This document shows, piece by piece, positions 34,030-43,914 of a DNA stretch of 64,000 nucleotides. Position 1 is the stretch's first letter. The number at the start of each line of letters is the position of its first letter. Under the pieces are notes generated by a model. That model saw only the letters and a list, made by a program, of their open reading frames with translations. It made no database searches and was not told the origin of the DNA. This DNA is from Thermosediminibacter litoriperuensis (GTDB lineage: Bacteria; Bacillota; Thermosediminibacteria; Thermosediminibacterales; Thermosediminibacteraceae), in the NCBI RefSeq assembly GCF_008124715.1, contig NZ_VNHO01000007.1, forward strand, positions 1 to 64,000. Direction: 5' to 3'. A program made the translations under genes and the position numbers.

Positions 34030-35004
34030 ATGAGAGACAAAAACAACGGTCTTTACGTTAAGTTTATGCTTGTGTCCTTCGCACTGATTTTTGCCCTGAT
34101 GGTCTATGGTTTTTACATGACCGCGAGGCCTATATTTGAGGACCAGATTTTGGATAAAAGGCCCAAATATCATTTTTACATGGTGGCGCCAAATTCCGTG
34201 GATCCTTTCTGGATGGAGGTTCGCCGGGGAGCGCAAGATGCTGCAAAGCAATACAGAGTTGCTCTAGAATTTAATGCACCGCGATTCAACGATACTCGTG
34301 AAGAGATAAAGTACCTGGATATTGCCGTTACTTCAAAAGTCAACGGTATAGTCACCCATGTGTCGAACAACGAGGATTTTACCGCTCTTATAGAAAAGGC
34401 TTATGAAAAAGGTATTCCCGTTGTTACAGTTGACAATGATGCGAAACAGAGCCGGAGGAAGTCCTTTGTGGGCACCAATAGTTTCGTCCTTGGAGAAGAA
34501 GCCGGGAAACTGATGGTGGAGGCAACCGGGGGCAGAGCCAACATCGCGGTAATAATGAGCAGCGACGTACAGAAGGACACCAGTGCCCAGGACTTAAAGT
34601 TAAATGGATTTTTAAACGCTATCAAGGATTACCCGGGGATGAAAGTTGTGAAGATTTTTGCCTCAAAGCTGGGGATACTGAGCGCCGAGGAAATAACCCA
34701 GTCAATAATTAATAGCTCCGAGAAAATTGACGCTATATACTGTATGGATTCAGTAGACACTGTAGGCGCTGCTCAAACTGTGGTGGATTTTAACCGAGTG
34801 GGCTATATAAAAATCGTGGGTTACGGCGATACGCCGGATATCATGAGGTATATAGATAAAGGCATCATCTACGGTACTGTTATGAGCGATCCTTATAAAA
34901 TGGGCTACGAAAGCATAAAAACCCTTTTTGAGATAAGGGAAAAGGGTAACGCTTCTACCTTCATCGATACGGGGGTTAAGGTCATTACCAAATCGAACGG
35001 GTGA
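34030..35004 (+). CDS. Membrane-anchored sugar-binding sensor protein (XylFII-like)
   Basis: The 324-residue protein has an N-terminal membrane anchor (about 10-30) without a lipobox, then a ribose-type periplasmic-binding fold (VAPNSVDPFWMEVRRGAQDAA, VNGIVTHVSNN, GYGDTPDIMRYIDKG). Its gene precedes a LytS-type kinase and a YesN-type regulator, the XylFII-LytS-YesN order described for xylose sensing in Clostridium beijerinckii, so it is probably the extracytoplasmic sugar sensor of the kinase rather than a transport protein. AAAGGAGTT precedes ATG 34030. Confidence 0.85.
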   Translation: MRDKNNGLYVKFMLVSFALIFALMVYGFYMTARPIFEDQILDKRPKYHFYMVAPNSVDPFWMEVRRGAQDAAKQYRVALEFNAPRFNDTREEIKYLDIAVTSKVNGIVTHVSNNEDFTALIEKAYEKGIPVVTVDNDAKQSRRKSFVGTNSFVLGEEAGKLMVEATGGRANIAVIMSSDVQKDTSAQDLKLNGFLNAIKDYPGMKVVKIFASKLGILSAEEITQSIINSSEKIDAIYCMDSVDTVGAAQTVVDFNRVGYIKIVGYGDTPDIMRYIDKGIIYGTVMSDPYKMGYESIKTLFEIREKGNASTFIDTGVKVITKSNG

Positions 35005-36500
35005 TGCAGGTGCTCAGAGGTTTGAGAAAGAGACTGCTTTTCTATTACTTGGTCATAACGCTCTTGATGGGGATTACCAGCCTGTACTCATATTACAGCG
35101 CAAGGACGATAATATCCGGTTTCAGCGCAATTTTCGCCGATTACCTTTATTTGAACGATCTTTATTCAGACGTCAGTTCGCTGGAAACCAATGTAGAGAA
35201 GTACCTTGCTACCAGGTCTTCAGAGGCGATCCTTGAATATTACAATTTATCCAGCAGGTTGCAGGAAAAATCGGCGAAGCTAGCGGGGGAAAGGGGCTAT
35301 GATAAGAACAGCTTGATGCTGAAGGATATTGGCAATATGATCCAGAGCCTGCTCGATGAGGCCGATGCAGCTGTCAACGCCAAAAGGGGCCGGATAAGCA
35401 GCCAATACCTGGCACATTTTACCGAATCCCATAAAGTAGCCGGGTATATAAAGCAGTATATAAACGAACTACTTTATAATAAATTGCAGGAAGGTTCACA
35501 AAAATATGACGTAATTAGGGGAAACATGAATGTAATAAGTTTCATAAATATTTTTATCATATTGGGTTCAATGGGCCTCAACGTGTTTTTAGCGGTCTAC
35601 TTTACATACAAGATGACCGGTCCGATTATCGAGCTATCTTCTTCAGCCGAAAGAATTTCCAGCGGGGATTTTGATGTAGACCCCGTGTTGATAGAGACTG
35701 ATGACGAAGTTAGGGTGTTGGCAGAAGCGTTTAATAAAATGGCTGTCAGCATAAAAAACTATATAGATAAAATAAAAGGTCAGGCGGAAATGGAAAAAAG
35801 ACTTCAGGAGCAGGAAATGCAAAACTTAATGATGAAAAACCTGCTTAAAGACGCCAGACTCAAGTTTCTACAGTCGCAGATTAACCCCCACTTCTTATTC
35901 AACACCTTGAACGCGGCTTCCCAGCTTGCCCTGATGGAAGGAGCGGAAAAAACGGCAGTTTTTATCGAAAAGGTGGCAAATCTTTTCAGGTATAATTTAA
36001 AAAGGCTTGACAGGCCCGTCACCCTGAGGGATGAGATAGAGCACGTCAGAACATATTTGTATATCTTGAAAACAAGATTCGGGGATAAAGTGCAATTTAC
36101 TCTTGATATCGACGAGAGCCTTCTTGAGCTGGAGGTGCCCAGTACCATAGTGCAGCCGCTGGTTGAAAATGCCTTCATTCACGGGATAGAAGGGCTGGAG
36201 AGGAACGGCAGAATCGATATAAAAGTAAAAAAGCAGAGTGATTATATTGCTGTGGTAATCGAAGATGACGGCCAGGGAATGGAGGAGTCCGCAATAAGAT
36301 CTATTCTTAATTCGGAAGTGACGGAAGATCGAATTGAACGTCATGTGAGCGGCATAGGATTACATAATGTGATCAACAGGATGATGTTGTTTTATAATGT
36401 GAACCGAGTTTCGGATGTTATCGAAATTTACAGCAGGAAAAACAGCGGTACTAGGGTCATATTAAAAATTCCGTTAGCTAAGGGGGGAAAGAATGCTTAG
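35004..36500 (+). CDS. LytS/YesM-type sensor histidine kinase
   Basis: The 498-residue kinase has two transmembrane segments (about 15-35 and 180-205) flanking an extracytoplasmic helical region, HAMP (about 205-255), and a His_kinase domain with the phospho-acceptor in QINPHFLFNTLN, then the ATPase domain (VENAFIHGIEG, EDDGQGM). The start is ATG 35004, overlapping the upstream TGA by one base, which indicates translational coupling. It should interact with the upstream binding protein and phosphorylate the next gene's product. Confidence 0.9.
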   Translation: MQVLRGLRKRLLFYYLVITLLMGITSLYSYYSARTIISGFSAIFADYLYLNDLYSDVSSLETNVEKYLATRSSEAILEYYNLSSRLQEKSAKLAGERGYDKNSLMLKDIGNMIQSLLDEADAAVNAKRGRISSQYLAHFTESHKVAGYIKQYINELLYNKLQEGSQKYDVIRGNMNVISFINIFIILGSMGLNVFLAVYFTYKMTGPIIELSSSAERISSGDFDVDPVLIETDDEVRVLAEAFNKMAVSIKNYIDKIKGQAEMEKRLQEQEMQNLMMKNLLKDARLKFLQSQINPHFLFNTLNAASQLALMEGAEKTAVFIEKVANLFRYNLKRLDRPVTLRDEIEHVRTYLYILKTRFGDKVQFTLDIDESLLELEVPSTIVQPLVENAFIHGIEGLERNGRIDIKVKKQSDYIAVVIEDDGQGMEESAIRSILNSEVTEDRIERHVSGIGLHNVINRMMLFYNVNRVSDVIEIYSRKNSGTRVILKIPLAKGGKNA

Positions 36501-38082
36501 GATATTTATAGCCGACGATGAACAGATAGTTATAGACTCGTTGAAATTCATCGTCGAAAAGTTTGTGGACGGTGCCGAAGTTGTAGGGTATGCAAAATCG
36601 GGGCGTGAGACCATTGAGAAGGTAGAAACATTAAAGCCCGATGTGTTGCTGGTTGATATAAAAATGCCCGGAATCGACGGCCTTGAGGCCATTCGGCGAA
36701 TAAAAGACCGGCACGGCGATATGGTCTTCATAATTATTACTGCATACGAGAACTTCGGTTTTGCTCAAGAAGCGCTGAAACTAGGGGTTTTGGAATATCT
36801 GCTCAAGCCGGTAAACAAAGACAGAGTTGTGGAAGTGATAAAAAAAGCCGGAGAGGTCGTCGAACAGAATCGCCGGACCTTTCTCGCGGAGATAGAGCTG
36901 AAAGAAAAACTTGCGAAGGTTATGCCTCATCTTGAAGGAGAATTTCTTTACTCTCTTTTATTCGATGGCAATTGTTTGAAAAAACTCCCCTTTTACGAGG
37001 AAGTATTTGAAATGCCGCTGCGATACGGATACGTCATGATATTCGCGGTTCGAGATGAAAGTGATGACGAAAATAGCATCAGGTGCAATCTAGACAGGTA
37101 TGAGCTCGGCATCCTTTTCAGAGACTCGGCGAAAGACGCGGTGAAGTGCCTAGTAAGCCCGATGATGCTTGATCGGGTCATAGTATATGTGCCCGTACAT
37201 AAGGATGCAGACGAGTACTCGGTGAGGAACGAGTCCATAAAGACGGCCAACCGGATAATCGGTAGCCTTTCCGGCAGTATGGATCTGCCCTATAAGATAG
37301 GAATCGGGAGTCCGCGCGATATTAAACATTTCCTTAAATCTTACGAAGAAGCTGACAGGGCTGTTAAGTTGTCCGGCGAAGAAAAGGTGTTTCACTACGG
37401 GGACCTAAGTCTTCCGGCCAATGCTCCCGATTTTTACCCGTTCGATCGGGAAAAGCAGCTTCTGGATAAAATACTGCTGGGAGACATACTGGGAGCTTTG
37501 GAGATATTTGAGGAGATTTTTGCGTGGCTCACTCTGAATTACGCATTTGATGTTGCAAGAATAAAAGCCAGACTGACCGAACTTCTAATTGTACTTTTAA
37601 GATTTGTTTCATACCATAAAGAAACAGCTGTTATGGGAGAAAAGGGAAATCTGGAGGAATTTTCAAAGCTGAACGATATCAGAGAGATAAAGCTATGGTT
37701 CTTAAAAAAAATTGAAGATATAATCAGCGAGGTTCGGGTTATAAGATCCCATGAAATGGGGGAAGTAATAGAAACGGCCATAGATTTCATAAACGAGAAT
37801 TATGCAAAGGATATCTGCATGGACGATGTGGCAAGGAGGGTAAATATCAGCTACCACTATTTCAGCAAACTCTTTAAGGACAGAACAGGACAGACTTTTT
37901 CCGATTATCTGACCGATATACGGATCCGGCATGCCAAAGAGCTCTTGCAAAATGAAGCTTACAGTGTGAAAGATGTGGCCTACAGGGTGGGGTATCAAGA
38001 TCCAAACCATTTTACAAAAGTTTTTAAAAAATTAGTTGGTTTAACGCCTACCGAGTACAGGGAAAAATCAATTATACCGTAA
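36493..38082 (+). CDS. YesN-type response regulator with AraC DNA-binding domain
   Basis: The 529-residue protein has a receiver domain with phospho-acceptor D55 (VLLVDIKMPGIDG), a long helical middle (130-420) and a C-terminal AraC-type double helix-turn-helix (DVARRVNISYHYFSKLF... and VKDVAYRVGYQDPNHFTKVF). It overlaps the kinase gene by 8 bases. It would activate the following xylF-xylG-xylH genes. Its operator is not established; a direct-repeat-like TTACACGG/TTTACAGG lies at 39201-39225. Confidence 0.9.
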   Translation: MLRIFIADDEQIVIDSLKFIVEKFVDGAEVVGYAKSGRETIEKVETLKPDVLLVDIKMPGIDGLEAIRRIKDRHGDMVFIIITAYENFGFAQEALKLGVLEYLLKPVNKDRVVEVIKKAGEVVEQNRRTFLAEIELKEKLAKVMPHLEGEFLYSLLFDGNCLKKLPFYEEVFEMPLRYGYVMIFAVRDESDDENSIRCNLDRYELGILFRDSAKDAVKCLVSPMMLDRVIVYVPVHKDADEYSVRNESIKTANRIIGSLSGSMDLPYKIGIGSPRDIKHFLKSYEEADRAVKLSGEEKVFHYGDLSLPANAPDFYPFDREKQLLDKILLGDILGALEIFEEIFAWLTLNYAFDVARIKARLTELLIVLLRFVSYHKETAVMGEKGNLEEFSKLNDIREIKLWFLKKIEDIISEVRVIRSHEMGEVIETAIDFINENYAKDICMDDVARRVNISYHYFSKLFKDRTGQTFSDYLTDIRIRHAKELLQNEAYSVKDVAYRVGYQDPNHFTKVFKKLVGLTPTEYREKSIIP

Positions 38083-38097
38083 GAGGGTGAGGAAAAT

Positions 38098-39165
38098 TTG
38101 AAAGGGATGTCAAGAACTCACCTGGTGATTTTTTTAATGCTGTTCATAGCTGTCATGATATTGGCGGCCTGTTCTTACAGTTCGATCGGGAATGAAATAT
38201 CCGTCATGGAGGAGGAAGGTGACAGAATTAGAGTCGGAATATCGCTGGGCACCCTTAAAGAGGAAAGGTGGCTCAAGGACAGGGATATACTGATGGCAAA
38301 ATTGAAAGATTTGGGAGCCGAGGTATTCGTCAAGAACGCTAACAACGATGACGAGGATCAGTTGAAACAGGTGAGATACCTGCTGGATCAGAAAATCGAT
38401 GTACTCATACTTGTACCTAATGATCTCCAAAAGGCTTCAGCTGCCGTCCAGTTGGCAAAAAAATACGGTGTTAAAGTTATATCTTATGACCGGCTGGTTA
38501 CCAGATCAAACGTAGATCTTTATATATCCTTTGACAACATTAAAGTAGGGAGGCTAATGGCTGAGTGGCTGATAAAAAAAGCGCCGAAGGGTAATTACCT
38601 AATAATAAACGGTGCGACTTCAGACCACAATACGAAGATGATAAAAGAAGGCTACGATAGTATTCTCAGGGAAAAGGTTGAAAGGGGCGACATCAAGATA
38701 GTTGCCGAAGAATGGGCTCCCGACTGGATGACAGAATACGCTTTTAAGGTTACCGATGAAATCCTTCAGAGCGGCAGGAGAATAGATGCCGCCATAGCCG
38801 GGAACGACAGCCTGGCAGGGGGTATCATAGAAGCCCTGGCAGAACACAGGCTGGCTGGTAGGGTGCCCGTAGTCGGCCAGGATGCAGATCTCGCTGCATG
38901 TCAGAGAATAGTGGAAGGCACTCAGCTGATGACGGTTTACAAACCTATAGACAAACTGGCGGAGAAAGCGGCTGAAATGGCAATTAGACTGGCCAGGGGT
39001 GAACCACTGGATATTCGAAAGACGATTTTCGACGGCAGATACTACGTGCCTTATTACGTGTTGGAGCCTGTGGGCGTTGACAAAAGCAACATAGAAGATA
39101 CGGTTATAAGGGACGGCTTTCATTCCTCACAGGATGTATACAGAAACCTTCCGAAAGCCCACTGA
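38098..39165 (+). CDS. xylF: Xylose-type ABC transporter substrate-binding lipoprotein
   Basis: The 355-residue lipoprotein has a lipobox MILAAC near residue 24 and a XylF-type binding domain (VGISLGTLKEERWLKDRD, VISYDRLVTRSNVDLYISFDN, VVGQDADLAACQRIVEGTQ). It binds D-xylose or a related sugar outside the cell. The start is TTG 38098 with GAGGGTGAGG upstream. It is one of two tandem XylF-type paralogues; the next is closer to typical XylF. It follows the sensor genes directly. Confidence 0.85.
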   Translation: MKGMSRTHLVIFLMLFIAVMILAACSYSSIGNEISVMEEEGDRIRVGISLGTLKEERWLKDRDILMAKLKDLGAEVFVKNANNDDEDQLKQVRYLLDQKIDVLILVPNDLQKASAAVQLAKKYGVKVISYDRLVTRSNVDLYISFDNIKVGRLMAEWLIKKAPKGNYLIINGATSDHNTKMIKEGYDSILREKVERGDIKIVAEEWAPDWMTEYAFKVTDEILQSGRRIDAAIAGNDSLAGGIIEALAEHRLAGRVPVVGQDADLAACQRIVEGTQLMTVYKPIDKLAEKAAEMAIRLARGEPLDIRKTIFDGRYYVPYYVLEPVGVDKSNIEDTVIRDGFHSSQDVYRNLPKAH

Positions 39166-39324
39166 TTTTTGGGTCTCTGCCTGCTTTTTTTGTGCCAAAA
39201 TTACACGGCTTTTTTGCTTTACAGGTACAAATTCTTAATATGAGACTGTAACATCAAAAAAACGAACAGAGGTAAAAGAGCGGTTTCTATTGAAGTACAG
39301 ATAAAAAAAGGGAGGATTAGGTTA

Positions 39325-40404
39325 ATGGCGAAAAGATTTAATCGCGTGCTGGCATTGTTGCTTGTGGTATTTTTAACGGTATCGATTCTCACAGGGTGCT
39401 CAAAAACAGTTCAGGATCAGGCTGCAAGTTCCGATCAGCAACAGAGCCAGAATGAGGAGAAGAAGATAAAAATAGGTTTCTCGCTGCCAACCCTTCGGGA
39501 AGAGAGGTACATCAAAGACAGGGATTATTTTGTTCAGAGGGCCCAGGAACTGGGGGCTGAAGTGCTGGTCCAGGCGGCTAATAACGATGAAAATCAGCAG
39601 AACAACCAGGTGGAAAACCTTATAACTCAAGGAATCGATGTGCTGGTGTTGGACCCGCAGAACGCCGATTCGGCCGCAGCGTTGGTGGAGGCGGCTCATA
39701 AGGCAGGAATTAAGGTAATATCCTATGACCGGTTGATCAGAAATGCTGACGTGGACCTTTACATTTCTTTCGACAACGTGAAGGTAGGAGAGCTTCAGGG
39801 TAAATTCCTCACCGAGAAAGTTCCAAAGGGCAACTATTTCCTCTTTTCCGGGGCCCCTACGGACAACAACGCCAGGCTCTTTAAACAGGGGGCTATGAAA
39901 TACATACAGCCGCTGGCAGATAAAGGGGATATAAAGATACTTTTTGACCAGCCTATTAAAGACTGGCAGCCGGAAGAAGCTTTGAAGCTGTGTGAAAACG
40001 CGCTTACCGCCAACAAAAACCAGGTTGACGCCATACTGGCTCCCAATGACGGTACGGCGGGCGGTATCATCCAGGCCCTTCAGGCTCAGGGGCTTGCAGG
40101 AAAAGTAGTGGTGACCGGCCAGGATGCTGAACTGGCGGCTGCAAAGAGAATAGTAGAGGGAACCCAGTCGATGACCGTTTTCAAGGATGTTCGCGAACTC
40201 GCAAAGAAGGCTGCGGAAGTGGCTGTTATGCTGGCCCAGGGCAAAGAGGTAAAAGACCTGCCCGAGGCTAATCAGACCGTGAATAACGGCAAGATAGACG
40301 TTCCTTCAATACTGCTGACGCCGGTGGTCGTTACAAAAGACAATCTTGAAAGTGTTTTAATAGAGAGCGGTTGGTTTAAGAGGGAAGACGTTTATTCGAA
40401 ATAG
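39325..40404 (+). CDS. xylF: Xylose-type ABC transporter substrate-binding lipoprotein
   Basis: The 359-residue lipoprotein has signal residues ending ILTGCSKT (lipobox Cys near 26) and the XylF-type domain (IGFSLPTLREERYIKDRD, VISYDRLIRNADVDLYISFDN, VTGQDAELAAAKRIVEGTQ). It delivers xylose or a related aldose to the XylG-XylH permease. GGGAGGATT precedes ATG 39325. A 159-base gap before it holds no clear terminator and may contain a regulated promoter. Confidence 0.9.
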   Translation: MAKRFNRVLALLLVVFLTVSILTGCSKTVQDQAASSDQQQSQNEEKKIKIGFSLPTLREERYIKDRDYFVQRAQELGAEVLVQAANNDENQQNNQVENLITQGIDVLVLDPQNADSAAALVEAAHKAGIKVISYDRLIRNADVDLYISFDNVKVGELQGKFLTEKVPKGNYFLFSGAPTDNNARLFKQGAMKYIQPLADKGDIKILFDQPIKDWQPEEALKLCENALTANKNQVDAILAPNDGTAGGIIQALQAQGLAGKVVVTGQDAELAAAKRIVEGTQSMTVFKDVRELAKKAAEVAVMLAQGKEVKDLPEANQTVNNGKIDVPSILLTPVVVTKDNLESVLIESGWFKREDVYSK

Positions 40405-40468
40405 ATGGCAATCAAGGGATAGGCTGGACGGCCTACCCCTTGAATTTTGTGTTCGAGAAGGTGACGTC

Positions 40469-41992
40469 ATGAGCGAATATATATTGGAAATGCGAAATAT
40501 AACAAAAATTTTCCCGGGAGTCAAGGCTCTTGACAACGTGAACTTTAGGGTAAAAAGAGGTGAAATCCATGCCCTGTGCGGAGAAAACGGTGCCGGTAAA
40601 TCCACTTTAATGAAGATATTGAGCGGCGTATACCCGTACGGTACTTATGAAGGGGATATAGTAATAGACGGAAAGATAATGCCGTTTCGAAACATAAAGG
40701 ATAGTGAAAGAGCGGGTATTTCAATAATATACCAGGAACTGGCTCTGGTGAAAAACATGACCGTAGGAGAAAATATTTTTCTAGGCGAGGAGCCCGTCAA
40801 AAACGGCATTATAGACTGGATGAAGGTTTATTCTGATACCAGGGCAGTTTTAAAAGAATTGGGCATTGATGTCGACCCTTATGCAAAAGTCATGAATCTG
40901 GGTATAGGACATCAGCAGATGGTGGAGATAGCCAAAGCTATATCAAAAAAAGCTAAGATACTCATACTTGACGAACCTACCTCGGCTCTCACGGAGAGTG
41001 AAGTAGATCAACTTTTCAATATACTGCAGGATCTGAAGAAAAAAGGTGTAACCTGCATCTTCATTTCACACAAGCTCAACGAGGTATTCAGAATTGCTGA
41101 CAGCATAACGGTACTGAGGGATGGCAAAACCATACACACTGGTTATGTAAAAAATCTGACTAAAGACAAAGTTATTTCTCTGATGGTGGGGAGGGAGTTA
41201 ACAGACAGGTTCCCGCGAGTCGAACGTTGTCCAGGAGAGGTAGTGCTGGAGGTAAGGAACCTCACCGTTTACGACGCCGAGATGCCGTGGAAAAAAATAG
41301 TAGACAATGTAAGTTTCTCTGCAAGAAAAGGTGAATTACTGGGCTTTGCGGGTTTAATGGGTGCCGGCAGGACCGAGATGGCTCTTGCCATTTTCGGTGC
41401 CTATCCGGGAAGAGTCACAGGCGAAATTTACTTGAGCGGTAGGAAGTTAAACATAAAAAGCCCCGAAGACGCCATAAAGAACGGTATCGCTTATGTTTCC
41501 GAAGATAGGAAAAGATACGGGCTCATCCCGGTGCTCGATGTTCAGGAAAACATAGTTCTGCCGAATCTGGGCAGGATTTCAAGATGGTCGGTGATCAACA
41601 ACAATGAAAAAATCAAGTACGCTCAAGAGTACGTAAAAGAACTGCGCATCAAGACTCCGGGGCTCACTCAAAAGGTCCTTAATTTGAGCGGGGGAAACCA
41701 GCAGAAGGTCGTCCTGGCTAAATGGCTTATGTCCGATCCGAAGGTGCTTATTCTTGACGAGCCCACCCGGGGAATAGACGTAGGGGCCAAGTATGAGATT
41801 TATAATATTATGAATGAGCTCGTGCAAAAAGGAGTATGCGTAATAATGATATCTTCGGAACTCCCGGAAATACTGGGGATGAGTGATAGGATTATGGTAC
41901 TTCATGAAGGTAAGATAAGCGGTGAATTTTACTACCAGGATGCCGACCAGGAAAAAATAATGTATTGCGCAACCGGAGGTAGATATTCATGA
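40469..41992 (+). CDS. xylG: Xylose-type ABC transporter ATPase
   Basis: The 507-residue protein fuses two ATPase domains, as in XylG/MglA/RbsA. The first has Walker A GENGAGKSTLMK and LILDEPTSALTE; the second has a degenerate P-loop GLMGAGRTEMA, signature LSGGNQQKVVLAKWL and LILDEPTRGIDVGAKYEIY. It powers import of the sugar bound by the upstream lipoproteins. It overlaps xylH by 4 bases (ATGA). Confidence 0.94.
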   Translation: MSEYILEMRNITKIFPGVKALDNVNFRVKRGEIHALCGENGAGKSTLMKILSGVYPYGTYEGDIVIDGKIMPFRNIKDSERAGISIIYQELALVKNMTVGENIFLGEEPVKNGIIDWMKVYSDTRAVLKELGIDVDPYAKVMNLGIGHQQMVEIAKAISKKAKILILDEPTSALTESEVDQLFNILQDLKKKGVTCIFISHKLNEVFRIADSITVLRDGKTIHTGYVKNLTKDKVISLMVGRELTDRFPRVERCPGEVVLEVRNLTVYDAEMPWKKIVDNVSFSARKGELLGFAGLMGAGRTEMALAIFGAYPGRVTGEIYLSGRKLNIKSPEDAIKNGIAYVSEDRKRYGLIPVLDVQENIVLPNLGRISRWSVINNNEKIKYAQEYVKELRIKTPGLTQKVLNLSGGNQQKVVLAKWLMSDPKVLILDEPTRGIDVGAKYEIYNIMNELVQKGVCVIMISSELPEILGMSDRIMVLHEGKISGEFYYQDADQEKIMYCATGGRYS

Positions 41993-43152
41993 TAGTCAGG
42001 GAAAAAAATCCGGTGGTTTTACGGCAGGGCATTAATATAGACATCAGGTCCTACACGATGGTTATAGCCCTCCTTGCCATTTGGATCGTTTTTGCCGTTT
42101 TAACAAAGGGTAATTTCCTTACTCCCAGAAACCTCTCAATGCTTATGAGGCAGGTTTCCATTACATCTATCCTCGCTGTAGGTATGGTGCTGGTGATAGT
42201 GGCCGGCCACATAGACCTATCGGTGGGTTCCGTTTCGGGATTTACGGGGGCCGTGCTCGCAGTTCTGCAACTCTGGTATCACTGGAGCACAATTCCCTCC
42301 ATACTGGCGGCCCTTTTTGTAGGTCTCGTGATAGGCGCCTGGCAGGGTTTCTGGGTGGCTTACAGGGGGGTTCCGGCTTTTATCGTCACCCTGAGTTCCA
42401 TGCTGGTGTTTAGAGGAGGAATACTTTTGGTGACAAAGGGGGTAACAATTTCCCCTCTGAGGCCTGAATTCAAGATAATCGGACAGGGATACATTCCATC
42501 GTTCTGGAGCATTATTATGGCTCTTGCGGCGGTTCTCATTTACATCTATATGACGCTGAACAACAGGAAGTCCAGGTTGAAATACGGTTTACCGGTGACT
42601 TCGTGGAATATCGAGATTATGAAGATGATAGGGACCTTATCGCTGATAGCTGTATTTATTGGTGTCATGATTGCCTACCAGGGGATTCCAATACCTGTGA
42701 TAATAGTGCTTTTCCTCGTGGTGCTGTTCACATTCATAGCCAATAATACCACCTTCGGCAGGTATGTTTACGCCATAGGAGGTAACAGAGAAGCTGCCGT
42801 TTTGTCGGGCATAAATATCAAAAAGACGAACATGACCATATTCCTCATTATGGGGTTGCTTTCGGCACTGGCGGGCATAGTTTTGACATCAAGGCTTGAT
42901 GCCGCTACTACCAGCGCCGGAAACCTTTTCGAGCTCGATGCCATAGCTTCGGCTATAATAGGTGGTACCAGCACTCTTGGTGGAGAGGGCACAATCCCCG
43001 GTGCGGTTATCGGCGCCCTGGTGATGGCCAGCATAGACAACGGCATGAGCCTTTTGAACATTGACTATTCTATTCAAATCATCGTCAAGGGACTGGTGCT
43101 AGTATTGGCTGTGTGGATTGACATTGCGACCAGGAAGAGAACCGCGTATTGA
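41989..43152 (+). CDS. xylH: Xylose-type ABC transporter permease
   Basis: The 387-residue permease has about ten hydrophobic segments and the BPD_transp_2 pattern (VIVAGHIDLSVGSVSGFTG, RYVYAIGGNREAAVLSGIN, AIIGGTSTLGGEGTIPGAV). It forms the membrane channel of the XylFGH importer. Its start overlaps xylG. The stop codon lies within the -35 of the next gene's promoter. Confidence 0.94.
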   Translation: MIVREKNPVVLRQGINIDIRSYTMVIALLAIWIVFAVLTKGNFLTPRNLSMLMRQVSITSILAVGMVLVIVAGHIDLSVGSVSGFTGAVLAVLQLWYHWSTIPSILAALFVGLVIGAWQGFWVAYRGVPAFIVTLSSMLVFRGGILLVTKGVTISPLRPEFKIIGQGYIPSFWSIIMALAAVLIYIYMTLNNRKSRLKYGLPVTSWNIEIMKMIGTLSLIAVFIGVMIAYQGIPIPVIIVLFLVVLFTFIANNTTFGRYVYAIGGNREAAVLSGINIKKTNMTIFLIMGLLSALAGIVLTSRLDAATTSAGNLFELDAIASAIIGGTSTLGGEGTIPGAVIGALVMASIDNGMSLLNIDYSIQIIVKGLVLVLAVWIDIATRKRTAY

Positions 43153-43177
43153 CTGCTCCCTGTGAGTGAAATATAAT
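43149..43177 (+). promoter_or_regulatory. Sigma-A promoter of the transaldolase-like gene
   Basis: TTGACT and TATAAT are 17 bases apart. The -35 overlaps the xylH stop, so the aldolase can be expressed independently of the xylose operon. Confidence 0.7.
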
Positions 43178-43211
43178 AATGCCGAATAAAACGCTCACGG
43201 AGGTATGAAGT

Positions 43212-43862
43212 ATGAAGTTGTTCCTGGATACGGCTAATGTGGCGGAAATACGGGAAGCCGCAGCTCTCGGGGTTATTTCCGGTGTTACCACAAACCCAAC
43301 TCTGGTCGCAAAAGAGGGAAGGGATTTCAAAGAAACCATCCTGGAAATAACAGGAAATGTGGACGGTCCCATCAGCGCCGAAGTGGTTAGCCTCGATGCC
43401 CGGGGGATGATTGAAGAAGCCATGGAGATAGCCTCCTGGCATCCAAATATCGTAATTAAAATTCCGATGATCTGGGAAGGGCTGAAAGCCGTTAAGGAGC
43501 TCAGCAAGAAAGGGATAAAGACCAACGTAACCCTGGTGTTTTCCCCCAGCCAGGCTCTTTTGGCGGCCAGGGCCGGAGCAACGTACGTAAGTCCCTTTGT
43601 CGGCAGGTTCACCGATATAAGCCAGGACGGGATTGGCCTTATATCGGACATAGCTGACATCTTCACCCTTCACGACATAAAAACGGAAATTATCGCCGCC
43701 AGCATCAGAACGCCGATGGATGTCGTTAATGCCGCTAAAGCGGGAGCGGATATCGCCACGGTGCCTTATAAAGTGCTGGAACAGATGGTGAAGCACCCCC
43801 TGACCGACATCGGCGTGCAGAGATTCCTCGAGGATTGGAAGAAAGTGCCGAAAAAACAGTAG
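43212..43862 (+). CDS. Fructose-6-phosphate aldolase / transaldolase (TalC type)
   Basis: The 216-residue class I aldolase of the small transaldolase group has the Schiff-base lysine in IVIKIPM (about residue 84), N-terminal [13 protein letters not shown] and [13 protein letters not shown]. Members act as transaldolases in the pentose phosphate pathway or as F6P aldolases. Its position after xylose transport fits a transaldolase role in pentose use. GGAGGT is 7 bases before ATG 43212. Confidence 0.92.
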   Translation: MKLFLDTANVAEIREAAALGVISGVTTNPTLVAKEGRDFKETILEITGNVDGPISAEVVSLDARGMIEEAMEIASWHPNIVIKIPMIWEGLKAVKELSKKGIKTNVTLVFSPSQALLAARAGATYVSPFVGRFTDISQDGIGLISDIADIFTLHDIKTEIIAASIRTPMDVVNAAKAGADIATVPYKVLEQMVKHPLTDIGVQRFLEDWKKVPKKQ

Positions 43863-43876
43863 GATATAAGAAAAAA

Positions 43877-43914
43877 GCCCGTATTCCGATCAAGAATGCG
43901 GGCATTTTTTGTTT
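43877..43914. terminator. Terminator of the transaldolase-like gene
   Basis: GCCCGTATTC pairs with GAATGCGGGC (one G-U) around a 7-base loop and is followed by ATTTTTTGTTTT. An AAAAAA run before the stem lets it act in reverse for the small minus-strand gene whose last codons overlap it. Confidence 0.88.
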
